Position numbers and translations under genes: made by a program
Assembly: GCF_900110655.1 (NCBI RefSeq)
Contig: NZ_FOEQ01000002.1
Span: 456,648-520,647 of the forward strand
DNA: 64,000 nt
Source: Pseudomonas soli
GTDB taxonomy: Bacteria; Pseudomonadota; Gammaproteobacteria; Pseudomonadales; Pseudomonadaceae
Direction: 5' to 3'
Shown here: one piece after another, positions 39,093-48,050 of the stretch
How positions within the stretch are numbered: position 1 is the stretch's first letter
Layout of the letters: every line of letters begins with the position of its first letter
The notes under the pieces: generated by a model
Database searches by the model: none
Told to the model about the DNA's origin: nothing
What the model saw: the letters and a program-made list of their open reading frames with translations, nothing else

Positions 39093-39108
39093 CTGACCCA
39101 AAAGTCAA
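39093..39108. promoter_or_regulatory. RutR-like operator upstream of the purine permease
   Basis: cTGACC-CAAA-AGTCAA, one mismatch in each half from TTGACC-N4-GGTCAA. It lies 100 bp before the start. Confidence 0.5.
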
Positions 39109-39208
39109 CAAAATGGTCGGACGTCTGCCACACCCCCTCGCGAAGCCCCCCAGTGCATGGCTCAGGACCAGGCTTCGAACAACAAGAAAGACTTGAGGAG
39201 TACTCGCT

Positions 39209-40558
39209 GTGGAAAGCCGCAAATCCGAAGCACCTACGCTGGATCTCGCCCCACCGCTCGAAACGGGCTGGCTGGAGCGGATTTTCAAACTCAAGCAGCA
39301 TGGCAGCACTGTCCGCACCGAGCTGATCGCCGGGGTGACCACCTTCATCACCATGGCCTACATCATCTTCGTCAACCCCAACATCATGGCCGACGCCGGC
39401 ATCGACCACGGCGCGGCGTTCGTCGCCACCTGCATCGCCGCCGCCCTCGGCTGCCTGCTGATGGGGCTGTACGCCAACTGGCCGGTCGGCCTGGCGCCGG
39501 GCATGGGGCTCAACGCCTTCTTCACCTACACCGTGGTCGGCACCATGGGCTACAACTGGGAAACGGCGCTGGGGGCGGTGTTCGTCTCTGGCGTGTTGTT
39601 CATGTTCCTGACCGTCTCGCGCGTGCGTGAGTGGCTGCTCAACAGCATCCCGCTGAGCCTACGCCATGCCATGGGGGCCGGCGTCGGCTTGTTCCTCGGG
39701 CTGATCGGCCTGAAGACCGCCGGCATCATCGTCGACAGCCCGGCAACCCTGGTCAAGCTGGGCTCGCTGCATGAGCCCGGCCCGCTGCTGGCGGCCGTGT
39801 GCTTCCTGCTGATTGCCATCCTCAGCTACAAGCGGGTGTTCGGCGCGATCCTGATCAGCATCATCGGCGTCACCCTGGCCGGCTGGGGCCTGGGCCTGGT
39901 CAAGTTCGGCGGGGTGGTGTCGATGCCGCCGAGCCTCGCACCGACCTGGATGGCCATGGACGTGGTTGGCGTGTTCAACGTCAGCATGATCAGCGTGGTG
40001 CTGGCGTTCCTGTTCGTGCACATGTTCGACACCGCTGGCACGCTGATGGGCGTGGCCCAGCGGGCCAACCTGGTGGCACCGGACGGGCGTATCGAGAACT
40101 TGTCGCGGGCACTGAAGGCCGACAGCACCTCCAGCGTGTTCGGCGCGGTGGTCGGCGTGCCGCCGGTGACCAGCTACGTGGAAAGTGCCGCAGGTGTCGC
40201 GGCAGGTGGACGCACCGGCCTGACCGCCGTGGTGGTTGGCGTGCTGTTCATCGCCGCGATGTTCTTCGCCCCGCTGGCGGGAATGATTCCGGCCTATGCC
40301 ACCGCCGGCGCGCTGATCTACGTGGCGATGCTGATGATGGGCAGCATGGCGCATATCGAGTGGGATGAAGCCACCGACAGCATTCCGGCGATCGTCACGG
40401 TGATCATGATGCCGCTGACCTTCTCGGTGGCTGATGGCATCGCCCTTGGTTTCATCAGCTACGTGGCGCTCAAGGCGGGTACCGGCAAGTTCAAGGAGAT
40501 CTCGGCCAGCCTGTGGGTGCTGTGCGCGATCTTTATCGCTAAGTTTGTGTTTCTCTAA
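39209..40558 (+). CDS. NCS2 permease, AzgA-like purine base transporter
   Basis: Inner-membrane proton symporter of 449 residues, about 12-14 helices, of the AzgA/GhxP (adenine, guanine, hypoxanthine) branch: TELIAGVTTFITMAYIIFVNP, GLAPGMGLNAFFTY, FVHMFDTAGTLMGVAQ and GVPPVTSYVESAAGVAAGGRTGLT are characteristic. GTG start at 39209 after TTGAGGAG. Its position between the regulator and uraH matches the purine cluster of other pseudomonads. The 3' end overlaps the convergent RHS gene by 20 bp. Confidence 0.93.
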   Translation: MESRKSEAPTLDLAPPLETGWLERIFKLKQHGSTVRTELIAGVTTFITMAYIIFVNPNIMADAGIDHGAAFVATCIAAALGCLLMGLYANWPVGLAPGMGLNAFFTYTVVGTMGYNWETALGAVFVSGVLFMFLTVSRVREWLLNSIPLSLRHAMGAGVGLFLGLIGLKTAGIIVDSPATLVKLGSLHEPGPLLAAVCFLLIAILSYKRVFGAILISIIGVTLAGWGLGLVKFGGVVSMPPSLAPTWMAMDVVGVFNVSMISVVLAFLFVHMFDTAGTLMGVAQRANLVAPDGRIENLSRALKADSTSSVFGAVVGVPPVTSYVESAAGVAAGGRTGLTAVVVGVLFIAAMFFAPLAGMIPAYATAGALIYVAMLMMGSMAHIEWDEATDSIPAIVTVIMMPLTFSVADGIALGFISYVALKAGTGKFKEISASLWVLCAIFIAKFVFL

Positions 40559-41255
40559 TCTTCACAGCTTCAACAAAGGGCGCTTCGGCGCCCGCACTTT
40601 TTACTACCGTAGCTCCCGCTGAAGATGCGAATTTTCCTGTTCTAGGCAGATTAGCTGACTCCACACCCGGGGGAACCTCTTCGAGCACAGTGAGGAAACC
40701 ATAGCCCGCCGGATTGACCGCTGTTACATCAAACACATCCTTACTAAAGTGCTTCTCCGGTACCAACACCCCTTCAGGCGCAACCACTGCCAAGATAACG
40801 CCATCGATAGCTTTATCCTTATACGGCTTGACGTAATCACGAGTTGACCCGATATAAAAAGCCTCCCCTTGAGCTCGCCTATCAGGCCGTGAATGACCTC
40901 GGGAAACTCCCTGCAACAACCCTTTTACATTAAACGCATCTGTCGCGTGATACCCAAGCAGTACAAGCCTCGGCACCTTGCTCAATAACATCGCAGACAC
41001 TTTAACATGACCGCTTGGGTCTTTGTTGTTCACTGGATCTCTCTGACAGTAGCCGTATCCATTCAAACCACCTTTGGCGAACGGACTCATACTGTCCGGG
41101 CTATTGAAATTCATCAAAACCGGATTGTACGCTCTGTAACCATTACCCAAAAGGTAATGACCAGTTGCCCTTTCCACCAACTCGCCAGTGAACCCGAGAG
41201 AAACTTGAGCGAGCCTATGGTAGCCATAGGGCGCGTATGCATATTGAGTGCTCAT
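40539..41255 (-). CDS. Orphan RHS core fragment with C-terminal toxin-like domain
   Basis: A 238-residue protein. Residues 20-85 are the RHS-associated core (GFTGELVERATGHYLLGNGYRAYNP, NSPDSMSPF, NGYGYCQRDPVNNKDPSGH), which normally ends a large RHS shell. Residues 95-230 are a separate tip domain with LLGYHATDAFNVKGLLQG and GEAFYIGSTRDYVKPY, a pattern that recalls ADP-ribosyltransferase toxins. The region is poorer in G+C than its neighbours. There is no full RHS gene, secretion gene or evident immunity gene next to it. It separates two genes of the purine cluster, so it looks like an inserted cassette. Confidence 0.75.
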   Translation of the reverse strand: MSTQYAYAPYGYHRLAQVSLGFTGELVERATGHYLLGNGYRAYNPVLMNFNSPDSMSPFAKGGLNGYGYCQRDPVNNKDPSGHVKVSAMLLSKVPRLVLLGYHATDAFNVKGLLQGVSRGHSRPDRRAQGEAFYIGSTRDYVKPYKDKAIDGVILAVVAPEGVLVPEKHFSKDVFDVTAVNPAGYGFLTVLEEVPPGVESANLPRTGKFASSAGATVVKSAGAEAPFVEAVKIRETQT

Positions 41256-41370
41256 CAGGCCGGCTGCTCAGCTGACTGAAAGGCCGATGGTCTCAAACGA
41301 CCGACACACAGACCACTGACAAAAATGTCAGGGGCACGCTGGGCCCACCTGAAAGCATATTCAGCAGACG

Positions 41371-41400
41371 AAAAAAAGCCCGCCAGTGTGAGAGCGGGCC
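41371..41400 (-). terminator. Terminator of uraH
   Basis: On the minus strand GCCCGC-N10-GCGGGC followed by TTTTTTT. Confidence 0.88.
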
Positions 41401-41431
41401 AAGGACCTACGAAGATTCTTCTAGCGACCAA

Positions 41432-41785
41432 CTAGCTTCCACGATAGGTCGAATAGCTGTACGGCGAGATCAGCAGCGGCACGTGGTAGTGCTCCTGCTG
41501 CTCGTCGATGCCGAAGCGCAGCACGACCACGTCGAGGAACGCGGTGTCCGGCAGCTTCACACCCTTGGCGCGGTAGTAGTCACCGGCGCTGAACTGCAAT
41601 TGATAGACGCCGGTGCGGTAATCGTCGCCCTGCAGCAGCGGCGCATCGACGCGGCCATCGCTGTTGGTCAGGGCGGTGTTCACCAGTTCCAGTTGCTGGC
41701 CTTCGACGCGGTACAGCTCGACCTTGATCGAGCTGCCCGGGCAGCCATGCGCGGCGTCCAGTACGTGTGTGGTCAAACGTCCCAT
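41432..41785 (-). CDS. uraH: 5-hydroxyisourate hydrolase (transthyretin-like)
   Basis: Hydrolyses 5-hydroxyisourate, the product of urate oxidation, to OHCU. The 117-residue protein has the N-terminal LTTHVLDAAHG, the middle GRVDAPLL and ends in YRGS, the C-terminal signature of the family. ATG 41785 chosen; an in-frame ATG at 41806 would add seven residues. It is divergent from puuE, and a TTGTACACAA element lies 98 bp upstream. Confidence 0.95.
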   Translation of the reverse strand: MGRLTTHVLDAAHGCPGSSIKVELYRVEGQQLELVNTALTNSDGRVDAPLLQGDDYRTGVYQLQFSAGDYYRAKGVKLPDTAFLDVVVLRFGIDEQQEHYHVPLLISPYSYSTYRGS

Positions 41786-41882
41786 TTGCTTGTCGCCTCT
41801 TGTCATCTACGTGGGCAAAAAATACACGGCAACAGGCTGGCACCGTGCGGGAATGCAGCCATTAAGACAGTTTAGCGATAGA

Positions 41883-41892
41883 TTGTACACAA
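41883..41892. promoter_or_regulatory. GntR-type operator upstream of uraH
   Basis: TTGTACACAA. Confidence 0.6.
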
Positions 41893-42065
41893 TTTTTTCT
41901 GCGTCCTAGGTCAACACTCCTCGAACACTCCATCAGTCGCAAAGACAAGCCCGATGCCGACCCTCACGGCATTAGCTGACCAATCAGGCAGGTTTCTTGC
42001 AAGCCATTCTCAGGCGACAAATGGGAAGAAATGCGGAAAAACAGGCTTACAAAGTATTTAAGAAG

Positions 42066-42075
42066 TTGTATACAA
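42066..42075. promoter_or_regulatory. GntR-type operator upstream of puuE
   Basis: TTGTATACAA, a perfect palindrome, 77 bp before the puuE start. Confidence 0.65.
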
Positions 42076-42151
42076 TCAGCCCATCCGGTGGTGCGACATC
42101 CCGACGCGGCCCGCCCACCACCCGCACATACGTACAAGAAGGAAGACTGCA

Positions 42152-43078
42152 GTGAGCGCTGACTACCCTCGCGACCTGATCGGTTACGGCAACAACCCAC
42201 CTCATCCGCAATGGCCGGGGAATGCCCGCATTGCACTGTCCTTCGTGCTCAACTACGAAGAAGGTGGCGAGCGCAACATCCTGCATGGCGACAAAGAGTC
42301 CGAAGCGTTCCTTTCCGAAATGGTCGCCGCCCAGCCGCTGCAAGGCGCGCGCAACATGAGCATGGAGTCGCTCTACGAATACGGCAGCCGCGCCGGCGTA
42401 TGGCGCCTGCTCAAGCTGTTCAAGGACAGCGGCGTGCCGCTGACCATCTTCGCCGTGGCCATGGCCGCCCAGCGCCACCCCGACGTGATCCGCGCCATGG
42501 TCGAGGCCGGCCACGAGATCTGCAGCCACGGCTACCGCTGGATCGACTACCAGTACATGGATGAAGCGCAAGAGCGCGAGCACATGCTCGAGGCCATCCG
42601 CATCCTCACCGAGATCACCGGCGAGCGCCCCGTGGGCTGGTACACCGGCCGCACCGGCCCGAACACCCGGCGCCTGGTGATGGAGGAAGGCGGCTTCCTC
42701 TACGACAGCGACACCTACGACGACGACCTGCCCTACTGGGAGCCGAACAACCCGACCGGCAAGCCGCACCTGGTGATCCCCTACACCCTCGACACCAACG
42801 ACATGCGCTTCACCCAGGTGCAGGGCTTCAACTGCGGCGAGCAGTTCTTCCAGTACCTGAAGGACGCCTTCGACGTGCTCTACGAGGAAGGCGCCGAGGC
42901 GCCGAAGATGCTCTCCATCGGCCTGCACTGCCGCCTGGTCGGCCGCCCGGCGCGCCTGGCCGCGCTCAAGCGTTTCGTCGACTACGCCAAGAGCCACGAG
43001 CAGGTCTGGTTCGCCCGACGCGTGGACATCGCCCGCCACTGGCACGCCACCCACCCGTACAAGAAAGAGAACGCCTGA
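42152..43078 (+). CDS. puuE: Allantoinase PuuE (polysaccharide-deacetylase fold)
   Basis: Cofactor-free allantoinase that opens allantoin to allantoate. The 308-residue protein has the family pattern FVLNYEEGGERNILHGD, AGHEICSHGYRWIDY and GWYTGRTGPNTRRL, which places it in the PuuE branch and not among true sugar deacetylases. GTG start at 42152 after GAAGGAAG. Its stop overlaps the uraD start (TGATG). Confidence 0.94.
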   Translation: MSADYPRDLIGYGNNPPHPQWPGNARIALSFVLNYEEGGERNILHGDKESEAFLSEMVAAQPLQGARNMSMESLYEYGSRAGVWRLLKLFKDSGVPLTIFAVAMAAQRHPDVIRAMVEAGHEICSHGYRWIDYQYMDEAQEREHMLEAIRILTEITGERPVGWYTGRTGPNTRRLVMEEGGFLYDSDTYDDDLPYWEPNNPTGKPHLVIPYTLDTNDMRFTQVQGFNCGEQFFQYLKDAFDVLYEEGAEAPKMLSIGLHCRLVGRPARLAALKRFVDYAKSHEQVWFARRVDIARHWHATHPYKKENA

Positions 43079-43593
43079 TGACTGCCTTCAAGACCCTCAA
43101 GCCCTCCACCCTGGACCGCGCCGCCTTCGTCGCGGCCTTCGCCGACATCTACGAGCACTCGCCGTGGGTCGCCGAGAAAGCCTACGACCTGGGGCAACTG
43201 GCCGAGCTGGACGAGATCGAGGCGCTGCATCAACGCATGAGCGACATCCTGCTCAGCGCCAGCCATGCCGAGCAACTGGCACTGATCAATGCTCACCCGG
43301 ACCTGGCCGGCAAGGCCGCCATCCAGGGCGAGCTGACCGAATCGAGCACCAACGAACAGGCCGGCGCCGGTATCCACCAGTGCACCGCTGAAGAGTTCGC
43401 CCGCTTCACCGAACTCAACGACGCCTACAAGGCCAAGTTCCAGTTCCCGTTCATCATGGCGGTCAAGGGCAGCAACCGCCACCAGATCCTCGCGGCCTTC
43501 GAAAAGCGCATCCACAACGGCACGGATGCCGAGTTCAAGGAAGCCCTGGCGCAGATCAACCTGATCGCCCTGTTCCGCCTGCAGCAGCTGTAA
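43078..43593 (+). CDS. uraD: OHCU decarboxylase
   Basis: Decarboxylates 2-oxo-4-hydroxy-4-carboxy-5-ureidoimidazoline to S-allantoin. The 171-residue protein has the catalytic EHSPWVAEKAY region, INAHPDLAGKAA, and the C-terminal YKAKFQFPFIMAVKG with the substrate-binding FPF. Coupled to puuE by overlap. 103 bp separate it from allA. Confidence 0.95.
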   Translation: MTAFKTLKPSTLDRAAFVAAFADIYEHSPWVAEKAYDLGQLAELDEIEALHQRMSDILLSASHAEQLALINAHPDLAGKAAIQGELTESSTNEQAGAGIHQCTAEEFARFTELNDAYKAKFQFPFIMAVKGSNRHQILAAFEKRIHNGTDAEFKEALAQINLIALFRLQQL

Positions 43594-43696
43594 GGCGCTG
43601 GCAGCGCCCTGGCCCGAGTGCGTGACGCGTCCGCACCCAGGGCCTCGGCCCGCCAGGCCACCAAAATCCAGAACAACGAATAGAAGAGATAACCGC

Positions 43697-44200
43697 ATGC
43701 GCACCCTGATGATCGAGCCCCTGACCAAAGAAGCCTTCGCCCCCTTCGGTGACGTGATCGAAACCGACGGCAGCGACCACTTCATGATCAACAACGGCTC
43801 GACCATGCGCTTCCACAAGCTCGCCACGGTCGAGACCGCTGAGCCGGAAGACAAGGCGATCATCAGCATCTTCCGCGCCGACGCGCTGGAAATGCCGCTG
43901 ACCGTGCGCATGCTGGAACGCCATCCGCTGGGCAGCCAGGCTTTCATCCCGCTGCTCGGCAACCCCTTTCTGATCGTGGTCGCGCCACTTGGCGATGCAC
44001 CTGTATCAGGCTTGGTCCGCGCCTTCCGCAGTAATGGCAGGCAGGGCATCAATTACCATCGCGGCGTCTGGCACCACCCGGTGCTGACGATCGAAAAGCG
44101 GGATGACTTCCTGGTGGTTGATCGCAGTGGTTCCGGCAACAACTGCGATGAGCATTACTTCCCCGAGGAACAGATGTTGATCCTCAATCCCCACCAATAA
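43697..44200 (+). CDS. allA: Ureidoglycolate lyase
   Basis: Splits ureidoglycolate into glyoxylate and urea. The 167-residue cupin-type protein has EPLTKEAFAPFGDVIE, a central FRADALEMPLTVRMLERHPLGSQAFIP region with ligand-type histidine and glutamine, and HRGVWHHPVL. ATG 43697 chosen after AAGAGA. It supplies glyoxylate to Gcl, encoded downstream, and urea, for which a transporter gene lies at 58.4 kb. The gene for its usual supplier, allantoicase, is not adjacent. Confidence 0.93.
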   Translation: MRTLMIEPLTKEAFAPFGDVIETDGSDHFMINNGSTMRFHKLATVETAEPEDKAIISIFRADALEMPLTVRMLERHPLGSQAFIPLLGNPFLIVVAPLGDAPVSGLVRAFRSNGRQGINYHRGVWHHPVLTIEKRDDFLVVDRSGSGNNCDEHYFPEEQMLILNPHQ

Positions 44201-44255
44201 GAAAAGGTCGGTCACCCAGGTCCGCCTGAACCGTGACCGGCGAGAGGTACATACT

Positions 44256-45572
44256 GTGGAAGCACACCTTCACGAATGGCTGAACCTGAGCATTCGCTGG
44301 GTTCACATGATCACCGGCGTGGCCTGGATCGGTGCATCGTTCTACTTCGTCTGGCTGGAGAACCACCTGAATCGAAGCAACCCGCGCGATGGGTTGTCGG
44401 GTGACCTCTGGGCCATCCACGGTGGTGGCATCTACCACCTGGAAAAATACAAGCTGGCCCCGCCGAAGATGCCCGAGAACCTGCACTGGTTCAAATGGGA
44501 AGCCTACTTCACCTGGATGTCCGGGATCGCCCTGCTGTGCGTGGTGTTCTACTGGAACCCGACCCTGTACCTGCTGGCACCCGGCAGCACCCTCAGCGGT
44601 GCCGAAGGCGTGGCCATCGGTATCGGCTCGCTGATCGCCGGCTGGTTCATCTACGACTTCCTCTGCGACTCGCCTCTGGGCAAGAAGCCGGCGCTGCTCG
44701 GTGCCGTGCTGTTCGTGCTGATCATCGCCGCCTGCTGGGGCTTCAGCCTGGTGTTCAGCGGCCGCGGCGCCTACCTGCACACCGGCGCGATCATCGGCAC
44801 CATCATGGTCGGCAACGTGTTCCGCATCATCATGCCGGCGCAGCGCCAGCTGGTGGCGGCCATCGAGAACAACCAGACCCCCGACCCGGTGCTGCCGGCC
44901 AAGGGCCTGCTGCGCTCGCGCCACAACAACTACTTCACCCTGCCAGTGCTGTTCATCATGATCAGCAACCACTTCCCGAGCACCTACGGCAGCCAGTACA
45001 ACTGGCTGATCCTGGCCGGGATCGCGGTGGCCGCAGTATTGATCCGTCACTACTTCAACACCCGCCACGACAGCAACAAGTACGCCTGGACCCTGCCTGT
45101 CGGCGCCCTGGCGATGATCTGCCTGGCGTACGTGACCGGCCCGAAACCACTGCCGAGCGCACCTGAGCAGGCCGCCGCCAAGGTCGAGTACCAACCGCTG
45201 CCGGCCACCGCCGTGGGCGGCAAGACCGCCGCCGAACTGCGCGCCGAGGAAGCCGCCAAACCTGCGCCCCCCGCCGAGGCTCCGGCCCAGGCCACAGCCC
45301 AGGCTGGCGGTGAAACCTTCGACAAGATCCACACCGTCATCCAGGAACGCTGCACCGTGTGCCACTCGGCCAAGCCGACCAGCCCGCTGTTCAGCGCCGC
45401 ACCTGGCGGCGTGATGTTCGACACCCCGCAGCAGATCCAGGCGCAGGCCGCGCGCATCCAGGCGCAGGCCGTCGCCAGCCAGATCATGCCGCTTGGCAAC
45501 ATCACCCAGATGACCGTCGAGGAACGCAAGCTGGTCGGCGACTGGATCGCCAAAGGCGCGCAGGTCAACTGA
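44256..45572 (+). CDS. puuD: Membrane urate oxidase PuuD with C-terminal cytochrome c domain
   Basis: Integral membrane enzyme that oxidises urate to 5-hydroxyisourate and passes electrons to the cytochrome chain. The 438-residue protein has about eight membrane helices in the N-terminal 300 residues (WVHMITGVAWIGASFYFVW, histidines for catalysis), a proline/alanine-rich linker (about 300-345) and a c-type heme domain with CTVCH (366-370) and a probable axial methionine in QIMPLGN (near 411). GTG start at 44256 after GAGAGG. Confidence 0.92.
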   Translation: MEAHLHEWLNLSIRWVHMITGVAWIGASFYFVWLENHLNRSNPRDGLSGDLWAIHGGGIYHLEKYKLAPPKMPENLHWFKWEAYFTWMSGIALLCVVFYWNPTLYLLAPGSTLSGAEGVAIGIGSLIAGWFIYDFLCDSPLGKKPALLGAVLFVLIIAACWGFSLVFSGRGAYLHTGAIIGTIMVGNVFRIIMPAQRQLVAAIENNQTPDPVLPAKGLLRSRHNNYFTLPVLFIMISNHFPSTYGSQYNWLILAGIAVAAVLIRHYFNTRHDSNKYAWTLPVGALAMICLAYVTGPKPLPSAPEQAAAKVEYQPLPATAVGGKTAAELRAEEAAKPAPPAEAPAQATAQAGGETFDKIHTVIQERCTVCHSAKPTSPLFSAAPGGVMFDTPQQIQAQAARIQAQAVASQIMPLGNITQMTVEERKLVGDWIAKGAQVN

Positions 45573-45588
45573 GACACCCCACGACTGC

Positions 45589-45633
45589 GTGGGAGCGGGC
45601 TTGCCCCGCGATGAGGCCGGTACTCCCGGCCTC
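45589..45633. repeat. REP-like element between puuD and the urate permease gene
   Basis: GTGGGAGCGGGCTTGCCCCGCG then GAGGCCGG-TACT-CCCGGCCTC-like dyad. Confidence 0.7.
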
Positions 45634-45767
45634 GCTTCCAAGCTCTACGTAACAAGCAAGCATCGAGCGGTCGGCTTCACGCGGAAACCCCAGCCTCCTT
45701 TACCGGAGACTGCCACGTGAAGCCGCCCGCTTGGATCCGAGAATAAAAACAAAACTCGAGGTGCTGC

Positions 45768-47123
45768 ATGTCCGAGTCACCCAAGGCGTACATCCCTGTT
45801 GCGCCGCCACGACAGCCCCTGCCTTTGTTCCAGCTGATCCTGGTGGGTCTGCAACACGTTCTGCTGATGTACGGCGGCGCCATCGCGGTGCCGCTGATCA
45901 TCGGCCAGGCGGCGGGCCTGTCCCGCGAGGAAGTCGCCTTCCTGATCAACGCCGACCTGCTGGTCGCCGGCGTTGCCACCATCATCCAATCCTTCGGTAT
46001 CGGCCCGGTCGGCATTCGCATGCCGGTCATGATGGGCGCCAGCTTCGCCGCCGTCGGCAGCATGGTGGCCATGGCCGGCATGCCCGGTGTCGGCCTGCAG
46101 GGGATCTTCGGCGCGACCATCGCCGCCGGGTTCTTCGGCATGCTGATCGCGCCGTTCATGTCCAAGGTCGTGCGCTTCTTCCCGCCGCTGGTGACCGGCA
46201 CGGTCATCACCTCCATCGGCTTGTCGCTGTTCCCGGTGGCGGTCAACTGGGCCGGCGGCGGCCATGACGCCGAAGCCTTCGGCGCGCCGATCTACCTGAT
46301 GGTCGCCGGCCTGGTGCTGGCGGTGATCCTGCTTATCAACCGCTTCATGCGCGGGTTCTGGGTCAACGTGTCGGTACTGGTGGGCATGGGCCTGGGCTAC
46401 GTGCTCGCCGGCTCCATCGGCATGGTCGACCTGTCGGGCCTGAGCGAGGCGCCGTGGCTGCAGGTGGTCACCCCCCTGCACTTCGGCATGCCGACCTTCA
46501 GCCTGGCGCCGATCCTGTCGATGTGCCTGGTGGTGGTGATCATCTTCGTCGAGTCCACGGGCATGTTCCTCGCCCTGGGCAAGGTGACCGACCGTGAAGT
46601 AACGCCGGGCATGCTGCGGCGCGGCCTGCTGTGCGATGCCGGCGCGTCGTTCATCGCCGGCTTCTTCAACACCTTCACCCACTCCTCGTTCGCCCAGAAC
46701 ATCGGACTGGTGCAGATGACCGGGGTGCGCTGCCGCTACGTTACGGTGATGGCCGGCGCGCTGCTGATCCTGCTCAGCCTGCTGCCCAAGGCGGCCTTCC
46801 TGATCGCTTCGATCCCGCCTGCGGTACTGGGCGGCGCGTCCATCGCCATGTTCGGCATGGTCACCGCCACCGGGATCAAGATCCTCCAGGAGGCAGACAT
46901 CTCCGACCGACGCAACCAGCTGCTGGTCGCCGTCAGCGTCGGCTTTGGCCTGATCCCGGTGGTGCGCCCGGAGTTCTTCGCGCAGATGCCGCAGTGGATG
47001 GAACCCATCACCCACAGTGGCATCGCCATGGCCACCCTCAGCGCCCTGGTACTGAACCTGCTGTTCAACATCCTCGGCGGCGCCGACCGCGCCGCGCACA
47101 ACGATGCCTGTCACCAGCATTGA
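45768..47123 (+). CDS. NCS2 permease for urate/xanthine (UacT/XanQ branch)
   Basis: Inner-membrane symporter of 451 residues. The QH motif (LVGLQHVLLMYGGAIAVPLI), IFVESTGMFLALGKVTDRE and the signature NTFTHSSFAQNIGLVQMTGVRCRYV identify the nucleobase-ascorbate branch. Position directly after puuD suggests urate or xanthine as substrate. ATG 45768 follows GAGGTGCTGC. Confidence 0.93.
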   Translation: MSESPKAYIPVAPPRQPLPLFQLILVGLQHVLLMYGGAIAVPLIIGQAAGLSREEVAFLINADLLVAGVATIIQSFGIGPVGIRMPVMMGASFAAVGSMVAMAGMPGVGLQGIFGATIAAGFFGMLIAPFMSKVVRFFPPLVTGTVITSIGLSLFPVAVNWAGGGHDAEAFGAPIYLMVAGLVLAVILLINRFMRGFWVNVSVLVGMGLGYVLAGSIGMVDLSGLSEAPWLQVVTPLHFGMPTFSLAPILSMCLVVVIIFVESTGMFLALGKVTDREVTPGMLRRGLLCDAGASFIAGFFNTFTHSSFAQNIGLVQMTGVRCRYVTVMAGALLILLSLLPKAAFLIASIPPAVLGGASIAMFGMVTATGIKILQEADISDRRNQLLVAVSVGFGLIPVVRPEFFAQMPQWMEPITHSGIAMATLSALVLNLLFNILGGADRAAHNDACHQH

Positions 47124-47264
47124 GTGACCAGGGGCGGCGCCGCTCTGGCCGCCCCGCTTCAACCCTGTGGTAACGCAGTACCGTCGGCCCGCCGGAATGG
47201 GCCGTCCGGGGCGCCTGCGCGCCGAAAAAGCCCTTACAAAAACAATAAGTCCGGGAATCACAAC

Positions 47265-48050
47265 ATGAAGCGCATCACCACCTCCGTCCTGCTGGGCAGC
47301 AGCCTGCTGGCCACCCTCCCCGCCCATGCCGGCGAATGGCTGCAGTGGCACGGCGAAAGCCTGTCCTATCTCTACGGCAAGGACTTCAAGGTCAACCCCG
47401 ATATCCAGCAGACCATCACCTTCGAGCACGCCAACAAGTGGAAGTACGGCGACACCTTCCTGTTCGTCGACAAGATCTTCTACAACGGCAAGGCCGACCC
47501 CGGCAAAGGCGTGACCACCTACTACGGTGAGTTCAGCCCGCGCCTGTCGTTCGGCAAGATCTTCGAGCGCAACCTGGCCTTCGGCCCGGTCAAGGACGTG
47601 CTGCTGGCCATGACCTACGAGCGTGGCGAGGGCGACAACGAGGCCTACCTGATCGGCCCCGGCTTCGACCTGAACGTGCCCGGCTTCAACTACTTCACCC
47701 TGAACTTCTACCTGCGCAACACCGAAGGCAGCCGCCCCGGCGACAACGTCTGGCAGATCACCCCGGCCTGGTCCTACACCATCCCGGTGGGCAAGTCCGA
47801 CATTCTGATCGACGGTTACATCGACTGGGTGGTCGACAACGACCAGACCCGTCGCGGCACCTACCACGCCAACCTGCAGTTCAACCCACAGGTCAAATAC
47901 GACCTGGGCAAGGCCCTGAACCTGGGCGCCAAGCAGCTTTACGTCGGCTTCGAGTACAGCTATTGGAAGGACAAGTACGGCATCGACAGCCACGGCAACG
48001 TGGACAGCAACCAGAGCGTGGCCAGCGCCCTGGTGAAGGTGCACTTCTGA
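47265..48050 (+). CDS. Tsx-like outer-membrane channel, first copy
   Basis: Exported beta-barrel of 261 residues, nucleoside_tran/Tsx-like family: signal peptide (MKRITTSVLLGSSLLATLPAHA), mature start GEWLQWHG, alternating strands with many W, Y, F, D and N, and a C-terminal VKVHF ending in phenylalanine as required for barrel insertion. It likely lets nucleosides or purine bases through the outer membrane, fitting the catabolic context. ATG 47265 is set by the signal peptide. Confidence 0.87.
   Translation: MKRITTSVLLGSSLLATLPAHAGEWLQWHGESLSYLYGKDFKVNPDIQQTITFEHANKWKYGDTFLFVDKIFYNGKADPGKGVTTYYGEFSPRLSFGKIFERNLAFGPVKDVLLAMTYERGEGDNEAYLIGPGFDLNVPGFNYFTLNFYLRNTEGSRPGDNVWQITPAWSYTIPVGKSDILIDGYIDWVVDNDQTRRGTYHANLQFNPQVKYDLGKALNLGAKQLYVGFEYSYWKDKYGIDSHGNVDSNQSVASALVKVHF

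Larger units (their letters stand above)
38854..39208. other. Divergent promoter region between gntR2 and the permease gene
   Basis: 355 bp without genes. It holds TTGTACACAG (38960-38969), the dyad TTTGTG-AG-CACAAA (39022-39035), TTGTACACAA (39059-39068) and TGACC-CAAA-AGTCA (39094-39107). Confidence 0.6.
41786..42151. other. Divergent promoter region between uraH and puuE
   Basis: 366 bp with two GntR-type operators (41883-41892 and 42066-42075) and no gene. Confidence 0.6.
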
